Notes: generated from the letters alone by a model not told the origin. A stretch of 64,000 nucleotides of DNA from Tenggerimyces flavus (GCF_016907715.1 NZ_JAFBCM010000001.1:5022001-5086000); one strand, 5' to 3'. Positions 24,779 through 34,566 are shown, counted from the first letter of the stretch. Program-made: numbers and translations.

Positions 24779-25647
24779 GACTTGCCACCCTGTTCAGCCG
24801 GCAACAACGACTTGTACGTAATGCTCAACACCGCAACGAGATCCGCGTCCGCCGCCATGGCCGACGCCGCCTCGCGCAGCGACTCCAGATACCCCGCGTG
24901 CCGATCGTTCACGAACTCCGCCGCCGGACCCGCCACGCTCAGCGCAGCCACGCCGACGTCCGCGATCGGCACCGGCACCGCGAGGCAGCGCAGCCCGATG
25001 CTCCACTCGTTGTCGTCGAACGCGTAGCCACGACGCTGGATCTTCCGCAGCTCCTTGCTCAGCTGCTCCACCGTGGTGACCGTCGCCTCCGTCCGCGGCG
25101 GGAACGGCTCCTCCGGCACGTGCAGCTCGATCCGGTCCGCCGCGACGTTCGCCAGCAGCACCTTGCCCAGACCCGTGCAGTACGCCGACGCGCGCGACCC
25201 GGCCATCGCGGTGAAGCGGATCGGCCGGTCGGGCTCGTGCACGCACAGGTGCAGCACCTGGTCGCCATCGAGGATTCCGAGGTTCGCGGTGTGCCCGGTC
25301 TTGGCCGACAGCTCGGCGAGGTACGCCCCCGCTGTCTCCGACACGTCGAGGCTCGCGACGTACGCAGTCGACAGCGTCAGCACCTTGTGCGCGAGCCGGA
25401 ACGCCGGACGCTCGTCGACACGCACGATGAACTCCGCCTCGGTGAGCACCGCCAGCAGCCGGACGAGCGTGCTCTTCGGCATCTTCGTTCGCCGGTGGAA
25501 CTCGGTGAGCGTCATCGGCTGCGGCCCGTTCGCCAACAGCTCGAGCAGCGCGAGGCCGCGCGCCAGCGCGTGCGCGTGATAGTTGGCCGATGCCGGCTTC
25601 TCGTCGTCGACCACCGCGGTTGGCCCGGTCCTGACTACTCGTGCCAC
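24775..25647 (-). CDS. IclR-family transcriptional regulator
   Basis: A 290-aa regulator: N-terminal winged helix (about 25-90, ARGLALLELLANG and KSTLVRLLAVLTEAEFIV) and C-terminal IclR effector domain (about 100-280, SAYCTGLGKVLLA and GLRCLAVPVPIADVGVAALSV). GTG 25647 overlaps the D-aminoacylase stop by 13 bp. It lies inside the operon it most likely controls, which is unusual for IclR genes (more often divergent). Effector unknown; a breakdown intermediate is the natural guess. Confidence 0.92.
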   Translation of the reverse strand: MARVVRTGPTAVVDDEKPASANYHAHALARGLALLELLANGPQPMTLTEFHRRTKMPKSTLVRLLAVLTEAEFIVRVDERPAFRLAHKVLTLSTAYVASLDVSETAGAYLAELSAKTGHTANLGILDGDQVLHLCVHEPDRPIRFTAMAGSRASAYCTGLGKVLLANVAADRIELHVPEEPFPPRTEATVTTVEQLSKELRKIQRRGYAFDDNEWSIGLRCLAVPVPIADVGVAALSVAGPAAEFVNDRHAGYLESLREAASAMAADADLVAVLSITYKSLLPAEQGGKS

Positions 25648-27104
25648 GACTGTCTCCGATCCTGTTTGAGCCTCAGCACCACACCGGCCGGCGTCGACGC
25701 GTGATCCTCGTTGTGTACCACAACCGACCCGTTGACGATCACGAGTTCCACGCCCTCGGGATAGGCATGCGGGGTGACGTACGTCGAACGATCGGCGAGC
25801 CGCTCGAGGTCCAGCACGACCAGGTCCGCCGCGTACCCCTCCGCGACGGCCCCGCGGTCGGTCAGCCCGATCCGCCGCGCGGGCAGCGACGTGCACTTCG
25901 CGATCGCCTGCTCCAGCGTCGACCGGCCGGCGCCGACGTAGTCGGTCAGCAGCCGCGGATAGCAGCCGTACGAACGCGGATGCGTCAGCCCCTCGCCGGT
26001 CGGACCAGCGGCGTCGAGCGCGAACCCGTCCGACCCGACCACCGCAGCCGGATGGGTGAGCACCGCGAGCAGGTCGTCCGCGCTGCGGCCGCCGGCGATC
26101 ATCGTCGCGGTCGGGTGCGCGGCGACCAACGTACGTACGACGTCCGCGCCGTCCCCGTCGAGGTCGGCGATCGTCCGGCCCACGAGCTCGTCCGGCACAC
26201 CGGTCGCGAGCGTGATGTCGCTCCACTCCAGCGGATGGTCGTCGAGGTCGGGGAGCAGCTGGGCGAGCACGGTGCTGCCGGCGAGGTACGGGTAGATGTC
26301 GACGCCGACGTCGATGCCGCGATTCAGCGCCTCGTCGACGCGGTCGAGCGCGAGCTTGACCTTGCCCCAGTTGCGGCGGCCGACACCGACGAGATGGGAG
26401 ATCTGCGTACGGCAGCCCGTGCGTTCCGCGACGCGGACCGCCTGCTCGACCGACGGGAGCAGCTCGTCGGCGTAGTCCCGGAGGTGCCAGGCGAACAGCC
26501 TGTCCGCCGCAGCGACGGTCTCGCCGATCGCGACGAGCTCGTCCTCGCCGACGTCGTGGAGCGGCGCGTACGCCAGACCGGTCGACGCACCGGCGGCACC
26601 CGCGGCCAACGCGTCGGCGAGCAGCCCGCGGAGTCGCACGAGGTCGCCACCACTGGCCAGGCGAAGAGGGATGTGGGCGACGAGCGCTGCGACGTTCACC
26701 GCCGGACCCGCCGCCGACAGCGCCGCGACGTACCCGACGAAGTCCGTCCAGTCCCACGCCACCGCGGGATCGCGGTCGAGGAAGCTGACAGCGCCTCGCA
26801 GTTCGCCGACGGAACCACCGAACGGGAACGTGCCGAGCCCGCAGTTGCCCACGACCTCGGTCGTCACCCCCTGCCGGACCTTGCTCGGCGCGGACGGGTT
26901 GCTCAGCAACGTGACGTCGGAGTGGCTGTGCAGGTCGACGAACCCGGGTGCGACGACCCGCCCGGACACGTCGATCGTTCGCGTCGCAGGGCCGACCGAG
27001 CCGACCGCCGACACGTGGCCGCCGCTGATCGCGACGTCCGCCAAGCGCGCGGGTGCACCCGTCCCGTCGACCAGCAACCCACCGCTCAACACCAGATCCG
27101 TCAC
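25635..27104 (-). CDS. N-acyl-D-amino-acid deacylase-like amidohydrolase
   Basis: A 489-aa amidohydrolase of the D-aminoacylase/D-hydantoinase superfamily. It has the N-terminal beta-sandwich start (LVLSGGLLVDGTGAPARLADV), the HxH metal motif GFVDLHSHSD, VGNCGLG, QISHLVGVG (His), SDGFALDAAGP (Asp), and the C-terminal GAVAEGYAADLVVLD. Known relatives release free D-amino acids from N-acyl derivatives. GTG 27104 overlaps the OppF stop by 4 bp. Next to a peptide-type importer it suggests uptake and hydrolysis of an N-acylated amino compound; the exact substrate is not shown. Confidence 0.9.
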   Translation of the reverse strand: MTDLVLSGGLLVDGTGAPARLADVAISGGHVSAVGSVGPATRTIDVSGRVVAPGFVDLHSHSDVTLLSNPSAPSKVRQGVTTEVVGNCGLGTFPFGGSVGELRGAVSFLDRDPAVAWDWTDFVGYVAALSAAGPAVNVAALVAHIPLRLASGGDLVRLRGLLADALAAGAAGASTGLAYAPLHDVGEDELVAIGETVAAADRLFAWHLRDYADELLPSVEQAVRVAERTGCRTQISHLVGVGRRNWGKVKLALDRVDEALNRGIDVGVDIYPYLAGSTVLAQLLPDLDDHPLEWSDITLATGVPDELVGRTIADLDGDGADVVRTLVAAHPTATMIAGGRSADDLLAVLTHPAAVVGSDGFALDAAGPTGEGLTHPRSYGCYPRLLTDYVGAGRSTLEQAIAKCTSLPARRIGLTDRGAVAEGYAADLVVLDLERLADRSTYVTPHAYPEGVELVIVNGSVVVHNEDHASTPAGVVLRLKQDRRQSWHE

Positions 27105-28117
27105 GACGGAGCCCTCCCGGAGGAGGTGGCGAGGATGTCGATCCGCTCCGGGTAGTGGCAGGCGCTCGGGTGCCCCTCGCCGAGCCGGTCGATCAGCGCC
27201 GGCTCCTGCCCGGCGCACAGCTGGTCGGCCTTGGGGCAGCGGGTACGGAACCGGCAGCCCGACGGCGGATTCGCCGGGTTGGGCACGTCGCCCTTCAGCA
27301 GCACGCGTTCGCGTTCGTCCCGCCCGACGGGATCCGGAACGGGCACCGCCGACAGCAACGCCTGGGTGTACGGATGGGTGGGCCGCTCGAAGATGTCCTG
27401 GCGCGTCCCGATCTCCACGATCTTGCCGAGGTACATCACCGCGACGTCGTCACAGATGTGCCGCACGACCGACAGGTCGTGGGAGATGAACAGGTACGCC
27501 AGATCGAGCCGTTTCTGCAACTGAGCAAGCTGATTCACGACCTGGGCCTGGATCGAGACGTCCAACGCGGACACCGGCTCGTCGAGCACCAGCACCTTCG
27601 GATCGAGCGCCAAAGCCCGCGCGATGCCGATGCGCTGCCGCTGCCCGCCGGAGAACTCGTGCGCGTACCGGTTGGCGTGCTCGGGGGAGAGGCCGACGAG
27701 CTCGAGCAGCTCACCGACCCGCCGCTTGCCGCCGTCCTTGTACCGCCCGTGGATCCGCAGCGGCTCCGCGACGATCTCGTGCACGGTGAGGCGCGGGCTG
27801 AGCGAGGAGTACGGGTCCTGGAAGACGATCTGGATCTCGCTGCGCAGCCGCCGGATCGCCGCCGGATCCATGGACGCGAGGTCCGTGCCCTGGTAGACGA
27901 TCCGGCCCGACGTCGGCGGGAGCAGCCGGACGAGCATCCGCCCGGTCGTCGACTTGCCGCAGCCCGACTCGCCGACGAGGCCCAGCGTTCGCCCACGTTG
28001 CAAGGCGAAACTCACGTCGTCGACCGCCTGCACCGCGCCGGTCTGCCGTCGCAACAGTCCCTTGCGGATGGGGAAGTGCTTGACCAGGTTGTGCGCCTCG
28101 AGGATCGGATCGCTCAT
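27101..28117 (-). CDS. Oligopeptide-type ABC importer ATPase (OppF-like)
   Basis: A 338-aa ATPase with Walker A GESGCGKSTTGRML, signature FSGGQRQRIGIARAL, Walker B VLVLDEPVSALD and the C-terminal oligopeptide/dipeptide domain with Cys residues (CRFRTRCPKADQLC). It pairs with OppD to energise import. A family-2 palindrome fills most of the 103-bp gap to oppD, so this gene sits after a strong hairpin inside the operon and may be expressed less. Confidence 0.94.
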   Translation of the reverse strand: MSDPILEAHNLVKHFPIRKGLLRRQTGAVQAVDDVSFALQRGRTLGLVGESGCGKSTTGRMLVRLLPPTSGRIVYQGTDLASMDPAAIRRLRSEIQIVFQDPYSSLSPRLTVHEIVAEPLRIHGRYKDGGKRRVGELLELVGLSPEHANRYAHEFSGGQRQRIGIARALALDPKVLVLDEPVSALDVSIQAQVVNQLAQLQKRLDLAYLFISHDLSVVRHICDDVAVMYLGKIVEIGTRQDIFERPTHPYTQALLSAVPVPDPVGRDERERVLLKGDVPNPANPPSGCRFRTRCPKADQLCAGQEPALIDRLGEGHPSACHYPERIDILATSSGRAPS

Positions 28118-28149
28118 GCCGACACCTCGCTCCCCACCGGCAAGACCCG

Positions 28150-28224
28150 GTGATCATGTACGTGATCATGAAGGGAAACCGGTGCATACGGCCAGTAAGG
28201 CTTCATGATCACGTACATGATCAC
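28150..28224. repeat. Family-2 palindromic element, copy 2, inside the opp operon
   Basis: Perfect 24-bp arms (28150-28173, 28201-28224) with a 27-nt spacer, in the gap between oppD and oppF. The TGA stop of oppD (28221-28223) lies inside the right arm. Position within an operon argues for a mobile or mRNA-processing element rather than an operon-end terminator. Confidence 0.92.
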
Positions 28225-29240
28225 GCGGTCACCTCCTGGTGCGAGGGCTCAGGGGCGAGCTCGGCGTGGAAGTGGCAGGCGCTGAGCTGACCCGTCGCGG
28301 CGACGGCGAGCTCCGGACGTTCCGTACGACAGCGTTCCCGCCCCCGGCTGATCGCGCAGCGCGGATGGAACGCGCACCCGGACGGCACGTCGATGAGGCT
28401 CGGCGGGCTGCCCGCGATCGGCCGCAGCTCGTCGGTGTCCTGGTCGAGCCGGGGGAGGCTGTCGAGCAGGCCGCGGGTGTACGGGTGGCGCGGGTTGGCG
28501 AAGATGCTGCGGACGTCGCCGGTCTCGACGATGCGGCCCGCGTACATCACCACGATCCGGTCCGCGAGCTCGGCGATCACGCCGAGGTCGTGGGTGATGA
28601 GGATCGTCGCGGCCCCGGTCTCCCGCGCGGCCTTGCGGAGCAGCGCCAACACCTGGGCCTGGATCGTCACGTCGAGCGCGGTCGTCGGCTCGTCGGCGAT
28701 GAGCAGCGCGGGGTCGTTCGCGATCGCCATCGCGATCATCGCGCGCTGCCGCATGCCGCCGGAGTACTCGTGCGGATACTGCCGGAACCTCGCCGGCGGA
28801 TCGGGTACGCCGACCAGCGCGAGCAGCCCGATCGCCCGCTCCCGCGCGCCGCCCGGGCTGAGGTTGCCGTTGTGCAGGTGCAGCGCCTCGGTGATCTGCT
28901 GCCCGACGGTGATGACCGGGTTGAGCGCGGTCATCGGGTCCTGGAACACCATCGCGATGTCGCCGCCGCGGACGCGCCGCAGCTCCTTGGTCTTCATCCG
29001 CAACAGGTCCTTGCCGCGGAAGCCGATCGTGCCGCCGGTGATCTTGCCGGGCGGCTGCCGGATCAGTCCGAGGATGCTCATCGCGGTGACGCTCTTGCCC
29101 GAGCCGGACTCGCCGACGACGCCGAGCACCTCGCCGGGGAACACGTCGAAGCTGACGCTGTCGACAGCCCGGACCACACCGTCGTCGGTGTTGAACTCGA
29201 CGCGAAGATCGCGAATCTCCAACAGGGGTTGCTCGTTCAT
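28221..29240 (-). CDS. Oligopeptide-type ABC importer ATPase (OppD-like)
   Basis: A 339-aa ATPase with Walker A GESGSGKSVTAMSIL, signature YSGGMRQRAMIAMAI, Walker B LLIADEPTTALD and the Cys-containing C-terminal domain (CAFHPRCAISRGRERC). It follows the permease gene by 4 bp. Its stop codon is built from the first bases of the family-2 repeat (GTGATC), as also happens to the AraC gene near 57.3 kb. Confidence 0.94.
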   Translation of the reverse strand: MNEQPLLEIRDLRVEFNTDDGVVRAVDSVSFDVFPGEVLGVVGESGSGKSVTAMSILGLIRQPPGKITGGTIGFRGKDLLRMKTKELRRVRGGDIAMVFQDPMTALNPVITVGQQITEALHLHNGNLSPGGARERAIGLLALVGVPDPPARFRQYPHEYSGGMRQRAMIAMAIANDPALLIADEPTTALDVTIQAQVLALLRKAARETGAATILITHDLGVIAELADRIVVMYAGRIVETGDVRSIFANPRHPYTRGLLDSLPRLDQDTDELRPIAGSPPSLIDVPSGCAFHPRCAISRGRERCRTERPELAVAATGQLSACHFHAELAPEPSHQEVTA

Positions 29241-29244
29241 CGCC

Positions 29245-30141
29245 TCACCCCTGCCTCGGGTCGACGGCGTCCCGCAGGCCGTCGCCGACGAAGTTGACCG
29301 ACAGTACGGTGAGCGCGATCGCGATGCCCGGCGGCAGCCACAGCCACGGCATCGTCTGGACGAGCGTGAGGTTCTGCGCGTCGATCAGCATGTTGCCCCA
29401 GCTCGCCTGCGGTGGCTGCACCCCGAGGCCGAGGAACGACAGCGCGGCCTCGACGAGGATCGTTCCGGCGACGGTCAACGTACCGACGACCGTCACCGGC
29501 GCGAGAACGGCAGGCAGGATGTGCCGCCGGATCAGCCACCAGTTGCTCGCGCCTACCGCGTTCGCGGCCAGGATGAACTCGTGCTCGCGGAGCGACAACG
29601 TCGCGCCACGGACGACGCGACCGGTGACCGGCCAGCCGAACACCCCGATCGCGACGATCAGCGTGACGAGGCTCGGCCCGAGGATGCCCGCCACCACGAG
29701 GATCACGACCAGCGACGGCAGCGACATCATGATGTCCGCGAACCGCATGATGACCGCGTCGACCCAGCCGCCGAGCAGCCCGGCGACGGCACCGAGCAGC
29801 GTGCCGAGCACGATCGCGATCAGTGACGCGGACAGCCCGATGCCGAGCGACACCCGGCCCGCGAAGATCGCGCGGGTGAAGACGTCCCGGCCGGAGGAGT
29901 CCGTGCCGAACAGGTGCTCAGCCGACGGTGCCTGCCGGAACGCGCGCAGGTCGACGGCGTTCGGGTCGTACGAGGAGACCAACGGCGCGAAGATCGCCAA
30001 CGCGACGACGACGATCAGCACGACCGCGCCGCCGACGGCGATCTTGTTGCGGAAGAACCGCCGGACTGCCATGCCGCCGGGGGTCCGGCTGCGGATCCCG
30101 CGCGGCACCGCCGACGCGGCGGTCAGGTCGGCGCCGGTCAT
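29245..30141 (-). CDS. ABC importer permease (OppC-like)
   Basis: A 298-aa inner-membrane permease with the N-terminal OppC-type cytosolic segment (FFRNKIAVGGAVVLIVVVAL), periplasmic HLFGTDSSGRDVFTR motif and the EAA loop SLREHEFILAANAVGASNWWLI. About six membrane segments. ATG 30141 overlaps the OppB stop (ATGA). It forms the translocation pore with OppB. Confidence 0.93.
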   Translation of the reverse strand: MTGADLTAASAVPRGIRSRTPGGMAVRRFFRNKIAVGGAVVLIVVVALAIFAPLVSSYDPNAVDLRAFRQAPSAEHLFGTDSSGRDVFTRAIFAGRVSLGIGLSASLIAIVLGTLLGAVAGLLGGWVDAVIMRFADIMMSLPSLVVILVVAGILGPSLVTLIVAIGVFGWPVTGRVVRGATLSLREHEFILAANAVGASNWWLIRRHILPAVLAPVTVVGTLTVAGTILVEAALSFLGLGVQPPQASWGNMLIDAQNLTLVQTMPWLWLPPGIAIALTVLSVNFVGDGLRDAVDPRQG

Positions 30142-31097
30142 CCGAGCCGCACCCGGGGATCGACGACCGCGTACAGCAGGTCGGCCGCGAGGTTGCTCGC
30201 GATCACGAGCACCGAGATGAGCAACGCGAACCCGGTGATCACGGGGTAGTCCTGCGCGTTCGTCGCGGCGACCGCGAGCTGTCCCATGCCTGGCCAGGAG
30301 AACACCGTCTCGACGACCACCGCACCTCCCAGCAGGTTGGGGATCGAGAGCGCCGCCACGGTGACGAGCGGGATCAACGCGTTCCGCAGCGCGTGCCGTA
30401 CGACCGCGCGCAACCTGCTCGCTCCCTTCGCCATCGCGGTGCGGACGTAGTCGGCGTACAGCTCGCTGAGCAGTCCGCTGCGGACGTACCGGACGTACGG
30501 TCCCGCGCCGGCGAGCCCGAGCAGCACGGCCGGCATAGCCAGGTGGCGCAGGATGTCGAGCCCGCTGCCGTCGTCGGGCGACGACATGCCCGACGACGGG
30601 AGCACCTGCAGCTTCAGCGAGAACACGTAGATCGCGCCGATGCCGAGGAAGAACGTCGGGATCGAGATCGCGCCGAGGCTGAACGCGGCGGTCACGTAGT
30701 CGACCGCCGAGTTGCGCCGCAGCGCCGCGAGGATGCCTAACGGGAACGCGAGCAGCCAGGAGATCAGCAGCGCCGTGCCCATCAGCAGCACGGTCGGCCC
30801 GACCCGCTCGAGCAGCATGCCGGTGACCGACCGGTTGTACTGGAACGACATCCCGAAGTCGCCGGTCACCGCGTCGCCCAGCCACCGCCCGAACTGGACC
30901 ACCAACGGTTGGTCCAGTCCGAGCTCGTGGCGTTTCAGCTCGAGGAACTCCGGTCCGGCGGAGCCGCGTACCTCGGGCGGGACGAGCACGTCGATCGGGT
31001 CGCCGGGAACCGCGCGGACCAGGATGAACAGTCCGACGCAGATCACGAACAGCACGCCGATGTTGGTGATCAGCCGCCTGATGAGGTACGCGCCCAT
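30138..31097 (-). CDS. ABC importer permease (OppB-like)
   Basis: A 319-aa permease with the OppB-type start MGAYLIRRLITNIGVLFVIC, the VRAVPGDP motif, LGLDQPLVVQFGRWLGD and the EAA loop LYADYVRTAMAKGASRLR. Six membrane segments. It lies 16 bp after the binding-protein gene in the order SBP-B-C-D-F usual for peptide/nickel/opine importers. Confidence 0.94.
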   Translation of the reverse strand: MGAYLIRRLITNIGVLFVICVGLFILVRAVPGDPIDVLVPPEVRGSAGPEFLELKRHELGLDQPLVVQFGRWLGDAVTGDFGMSFQYNRSVTGMLLERVGPTVLLMGTALLISWLLAFPLGILAALRRNSAVDYVTAAFSLGAISIPTFFLGIGAIYVFSLKLQVLPSSGMSSPDDGSGLDILRHLAMPAVLLGLAGAGPYVRYVRSGLLSELYADYVRTAMAKGASRLRAVVRHALRNALIPLVTVAALSIPNLLGGAVVVETVFSWPGMGQLAVAATNAQDYPVITGFALLISVLVIASNLAADLLYAVVDPRVRLG

Positions 31098-31113
31098 GTG
31101 CCGTTTCTACTGT

Positions 31114-32751
31114 CTACTTGGCTGCGTCGTCGATGGTCCACTCCGCGGCGTTCCAGAAGATGCCGGTGAAGTCACCGGTCGCCTTCACGCCCTTGAGCCG
31201 GCTGCTCGTCGCCCAGATCGCGTCCGGGCTGAACAGCCACAGGTAGGAGACCTCGTCGTTCTCGATCTTCGCCGCCTGCTGGTACAGCTTCATTCGCTCG
31301 TCGCGATCGAGCGTGCCGTTCGCCTGCTCCATCAACGTGTCGATCTGCTCGTTGCAGTAGCGGGGCAGGTTGCCACCGTTCGGCACCCAGGTCTTGCAGC
31401 TGATCACGACCCGGTCGTTGTACGGCTCGACGATGTAGTTGCCACCACCGAACAGGGTCGCGTCCTGCGGAGGCGGCGGGGGGAGCGTCTGGGTCTGGTT
31501 CAGCTTGACCTTCATGCCGACCGCGTTGAGCTGGCTCTCCACGATCGTCGCCGCGGCGTCGCGGTCGCGCTGGCCGGGGATCCAGTTGATCGTCACGACC
31601 TCCTTGGGATCCCACCCCGCTTCCTTCAGCAGCGACTTCGCCTTCTCCGGGTCGTACTCGTACTGGTTGATGTCGGCCGGCACGGCGTCACCCATGAACA
31701 CGCCGTTCTGCACGGTGCCCTTGCCGCCGAGGATCGTCTCGACCATCGACTTGCGGTCGATCGCGTAGACCATCGCCTGCCGGACCCGCTTGTCCTTGAA
31801 CCGCGGCTGCTGCAGGTCGAACGCGATCCGGATGAAGCCCGGCCCGGGACCGGACGAGACCGTGATGCCTTCCATCTGCTCGACGCGCTGGAGGTCGGTG
31901 GGGGAGACCTGCACGAGGTCCATCTCACCGTTCTGCAGCGAGGCGGTGGCCGCGTCGGAGGTGACCGGCCGCAGGTACATCCGGTCGACGGCGACCTTCG
32001 TCCGGTACTTCGGGTTGGCCTTCACCTCGACGTACTGGTCGGTCTTGTACGTGACGAACGAGAACGGTCCGGTGCCGACGGTCGGGTTGGTCCAGAACGC
32101 GTTCTTGTCGAAGCCGGCGACCGGCACGTCCTTCAGCGGCGCCTCGGGGAAGATCAGGTAGACCCCGATCTGCGCGACCAGGCCGACGTTGGGCTTGGTC
32201 GACTTGACCACGAACGTGTTGTCGTCCGGCGTCTGGAAGCCGGTCACGGTCTGTGCCTTGCCGCTCTGGAAGTCGTCGATGCCCTCGACGCCGGCGAAGT
32301 TCAGCGCGTACCCGCTGCCGGACTTCGCGTCGGCGAACTTGTGGAAGGAGAAGCTCACATCCTTGGAGGTGAACGGCGTACCGTCACTCCACACCACGCC
32401 CTGGCGCAGGTTGAACGTGATCGTCTTGCCATCGGGGGAGATCTCCCACTTCTCGGCGAGCTTCGGGATCAGCTCGTACTTCTCGTTCGTCCCGAGCAGC
32501 GGCTCGAAGATCGTCGTCATCACGAGTTGGTTCGCACCGGCGGCCGGAGCAGCGGGGTAGAACGTGGTCGGCTTCTGGTAGAGGTAGACGTTCACTGTCT
32601 TCGGGCCAGCGGCCGCGCTGGGGTTGCCGCTCTTCTCGCCACCGGGATCGGTGCCGCCGGCGGTCGGGTCGGTGCAGGCCGCGGCTACGGTGGCGACCAG
32701 CGCGAGTCCGGCCGCTGCCGCCGCTGCCCTGCGGAGGAGGGTCCTTTTCAT
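31114..32751 (-). CDS. ABC importer substrate-binding lipoprotein (OppA/SBP_bac_5)
   Basis: A 545-aa extracytoplasmic solute-binding protein. It has a lipoprotein signal peptide ending in VAAAC (Cys26 as lipid anchor) followed by a Gly/Thr/Pro-rich tether, then the family-5 fold with LAEKWEISPDGKTITFNLRQGVVWSDGTPF and VRQAMVYAIDRKSMVETIL. Members bind peptides, opines, glycosides or other amphipathic ligands. The enzymes around it point to an N-acylated amino or sugar-like ligand, but the sequence alone does not decide. Confidence 0.94.
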   Translation of the reverse strand: MKRTLLRRAAAAAAGLALVATVAAACTDPTAGGTDPGGEKSGNPSAAAGPKTVNVYLYQKPTTFYPAAPAAGANQLVMTTIFEPLLGTNEKYELIPKLAEKWEISPDGKTITFNLRQGVVWSDGTPFTSKDVSFSFHKFADAKSGSGYALNFAGVEGIDDFQSGKAQTVTGFQTPDDNTFVVKSTKPNVGLVAQIGVYLIFPEAPLKDVPVAGFDKNAFWTNPTVGTGPFSFVTYKTDQYVEVKANPKYRTKVAVDRMYLRPVTSDAATASLQNGEMDLVQVSPTDLQRVEQMEGITVSSGPGPGFIRIAFDLQQPRFKDKRVRQAMVYAIDRKSMVETILGGKGTVQNGVFMGDAVPADINQYEYDPEKAKSLLKEAGWDPKEVVTINWIPGQRDRDAAATIVESQLNAVGMKVKLNQTQTLPPPPPQDATLFGGGNYIVEPYNDRVVISCKTWVPNGGNLPRYCNEQIDTLMEQANGTLDRDERMKLYQQAAKIENDEVSYLWLFSPDAIWATSSRLKGVKATGDFTGIFWNAAEWTIDDAAK

Positions 32752-32769
32752 CTCTAGCCCTTCTTGGGT

Positions 32770-33642
32770 TCAGGCGACGCGATTGGTCAGGATCCCGAAG
32801 TCGACACCGGGACCGGTGATGCTGACCGACACCTCGTCGCCGGACTTGAGGTAGTCCCCCGTGGTCGAACCGACACCGGCCGGCGTGCCGGTGAGAATGA
32901 CGTCGCCCGGCTCCAGCGTCATCAGCCTGGAGGCGTGGGCGACAAGCTCCGCGACGTTGAAGATCATGTGTTTCGTGCTGCCCTGTTGGCGGATCTCGCC
33001 GTTGCGGCGCAGCTCGATCAGGAGATCCTGCGGGTCGGGGATCTCGTCCGCGGTGATGAGGTACGGGCCGACGGGCGCGAAGCCGTCGAGCCACTTCCCG
33101 GCGAGCCAGTCGAAGAACCACACGGCCTTGTCGTCGGTGTCGCGCGGGTAGCCGTAGTCCATCGAACGCGCGGAGACGTCGTTGCTCGCGGCGTACCCGG
33201 CGACGACGTTCAACGCGTCCTGCTCGGCCACATCTCTTGCCTGCTTGCCGATCACGACCGCGAGCTCGGCCTCCCAGTCGACCTCTTGGCTGACCTTGGG
33301 GTACGGGATGTCGTCGCCCGGGCCGATCAGCGCGGTCGGCGGCATCAGGAACAGGCGAGGGGAGATGCGGGAACGGTCGAGCGGCGGTCCGCCCGATTCG
33401 ACGACGTGGTCCTGGTAGTTCGCCGCGACGCCGAGCAGCTTGCCGGGACGCGCGATCGGGGTGACGACCTTGACGTCCTGGAGCCTGTGCGTGCTGCCCG
33501 TGGTGGGGGTCCAGGTCGCGAAGTCGGGCTCCTGGGCGAGCAGCTCTGTCAGGTCACCGGGGCCGAGCTCTCGTACCTCGTCCGCGCCGACGAGCTGGCC
33601 GTGGTACCTCCGGCCGTCGCGCTCGAAGCTCAGCAGCCGCAC
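32770..33642 (-). CDS. Fumarylacetoacetate hydrolase-family protein
   Basis: A 290-aa FAH-superfamily enzyme (hydrolase, isomerase or decarboxylase of 2-oxo acids with 4-oxo or 2-hydroxy groups). Conserved pieces: GKLLGVAANYQDHV, metal ligands in VDWEAELAVVIGK (Glu-x-Glu) and ASNDVSARSMDYG (Asp), and LEPGDVILTGTPAGVG. GTG 33642 follows the upstream oxidoreductase stop directly. In the operon it would act late, cleaving or reshaping a keto-acid made by the oxidoreductases. Substrate not assignable. Confidence 0.9.
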   Translation of the reverse strand: MRLLSFERDGRRYHGQLVGADEVRELGPGDLTELLAQEPDFATWTPTTGSTHRLQDVKVVTPIARPGKLLGVAANYQDHVVESGGPPLDRSRISPRLFLMPPTALIGPGDDIPYPKVSQEVDWEAELAVVIGKQARDVAEQDALNVVAGYAASNDVSARSMDYGYPRDTDDKAVWFFDWLAGKWLDGFAPVGPYLITADEIPDPQDLLIELRRNGEIRQQGSTKHMIFNVAELVAHASRLMTLEPGDVILTGTPAGVGSTTGDYLKSGDEVSVSITGPGVDFGILTNRVA

Positions 33643-34566
33643 TCAGGACACCTCCTCGAGATGGATGGGAACGCCTTTGGCGATGGACTCTTGGGCGGCC
33701 TCGACGACCTGCTGGGTCGCGAGGGCGTCCTGCGGGCCGACGGCCGGTCTGCTGCCGGTCTCGATGGCTCGTTGGAGGTCGTCGAGCATGCGCGTGACCG
33801 TGCTCTGACCCAGCCAGCGCGAGCTCTTGCCGGCCTCGTTGCGCACTGTCAAGGCTGGCTTGGCAGCGTCGACCAGCAGGACTCCGTGCGAGCCGCTGAC
33901 CCGGTACCTGTGCACGGCGAAGCCGGACTCGTCCTTCGTCGCGGTGCGTCCCACGGTGAGCGTGGCGGTCACGTCGTGGTCGAGGTCGAGGCAGATCACC
34001 GCGAGGTCGTCGGGGGAGTCGTCGTGCCAGAACGTCCCGCCGGTGGCCCAGACCTTGCGTACGGCGAGGCCGGTCATCGCCCGGAGCACGTCGATCGGGT
34101 AGAGCGCGAAGTTGACGAGCTCGCCAGCGGGGCAGGGGTCGCCGCCGGCGACGAGGAAGTCGCCCTGCACGTTCCACGGCAGCCCGATCCTGCCACCGGC
34201 GATCGCCGCGCTGGTGGACTGGATCGTGGGGTGATACCGCAGGTGGTGCGCGGGAAGACAGATCGTGCCGGCCTGCTTGAAGGCCTCGTCGATCGTCCGG
34301 AGGTCCGCGGCGGAGCCGGCCAGCGGCTTGTCGACGAGGGCGTGCTTGCCGGCGTTCGCGATCCGCGTGAGCGTCTCGACGCGTTCGTCGAGCGGAACGC
34401 AGACGCTGACCAGGTCGACCTCGTCCGAGGCCAGACCTTCAGCCAGGGTGGGGAATTCGACGAGCTCGAAGCCGGGGTGAGCCTCGAACGCGGGCGCGTA
34501 CATTTGCCGCTGGTGGTCCTGGGTCGGACCCAGGCCGGCGTTGCCGGCGAGCAGGACGTGGATCAC
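33643..34566 (-). CDS. Gfo/Idh/MocA-family oxidoreductase, second copy
   Basis: A 307-aa NAD(P)-dependent dehydrogenase-like protein. The C-terminal domain is typical and the EKP-type motif appears as ALVDKPLAGS (Lys contributes to catalysis), followed by PAHHLRYHPTIQS. The nucleotide-binding start is VIHVLLAGNAGLGPTQDH, a degenerate Gly loop compared with the first copy. GTG 34566 overlaps the upstream homologue stop by 4 bp. It may have an altered cofactor site or a different substrate from its neighbour. Confidence 0.87.
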   Translation of the reverse strand: MIHVLLAGNAGLGPTQDHQRQMYAPAFEAHPGFELVEFPTLAEGLASDEVDLVSVCVPLDERVETLTRIANAGKHALVDKPLAGSAADLRTIDEAFKQAGTICLPAHHLRYHPTIQSTSAAIAGGRIGLPWNVQGDFLVAGGDPCPAGELVNFALYPIDVLRAMTGLAVRKVWATGGTFWHDDSPDDLAVICLDLDHDVTATLTVGRTATKDESGFAVHRYRVSGSHGVLLVDAAKPALTVRNEAGKSSRWLGQSTVTRMLDDLQRAIETGSRPAVGPQDALATQQVVEAAQESIAKGVPIHLEEVS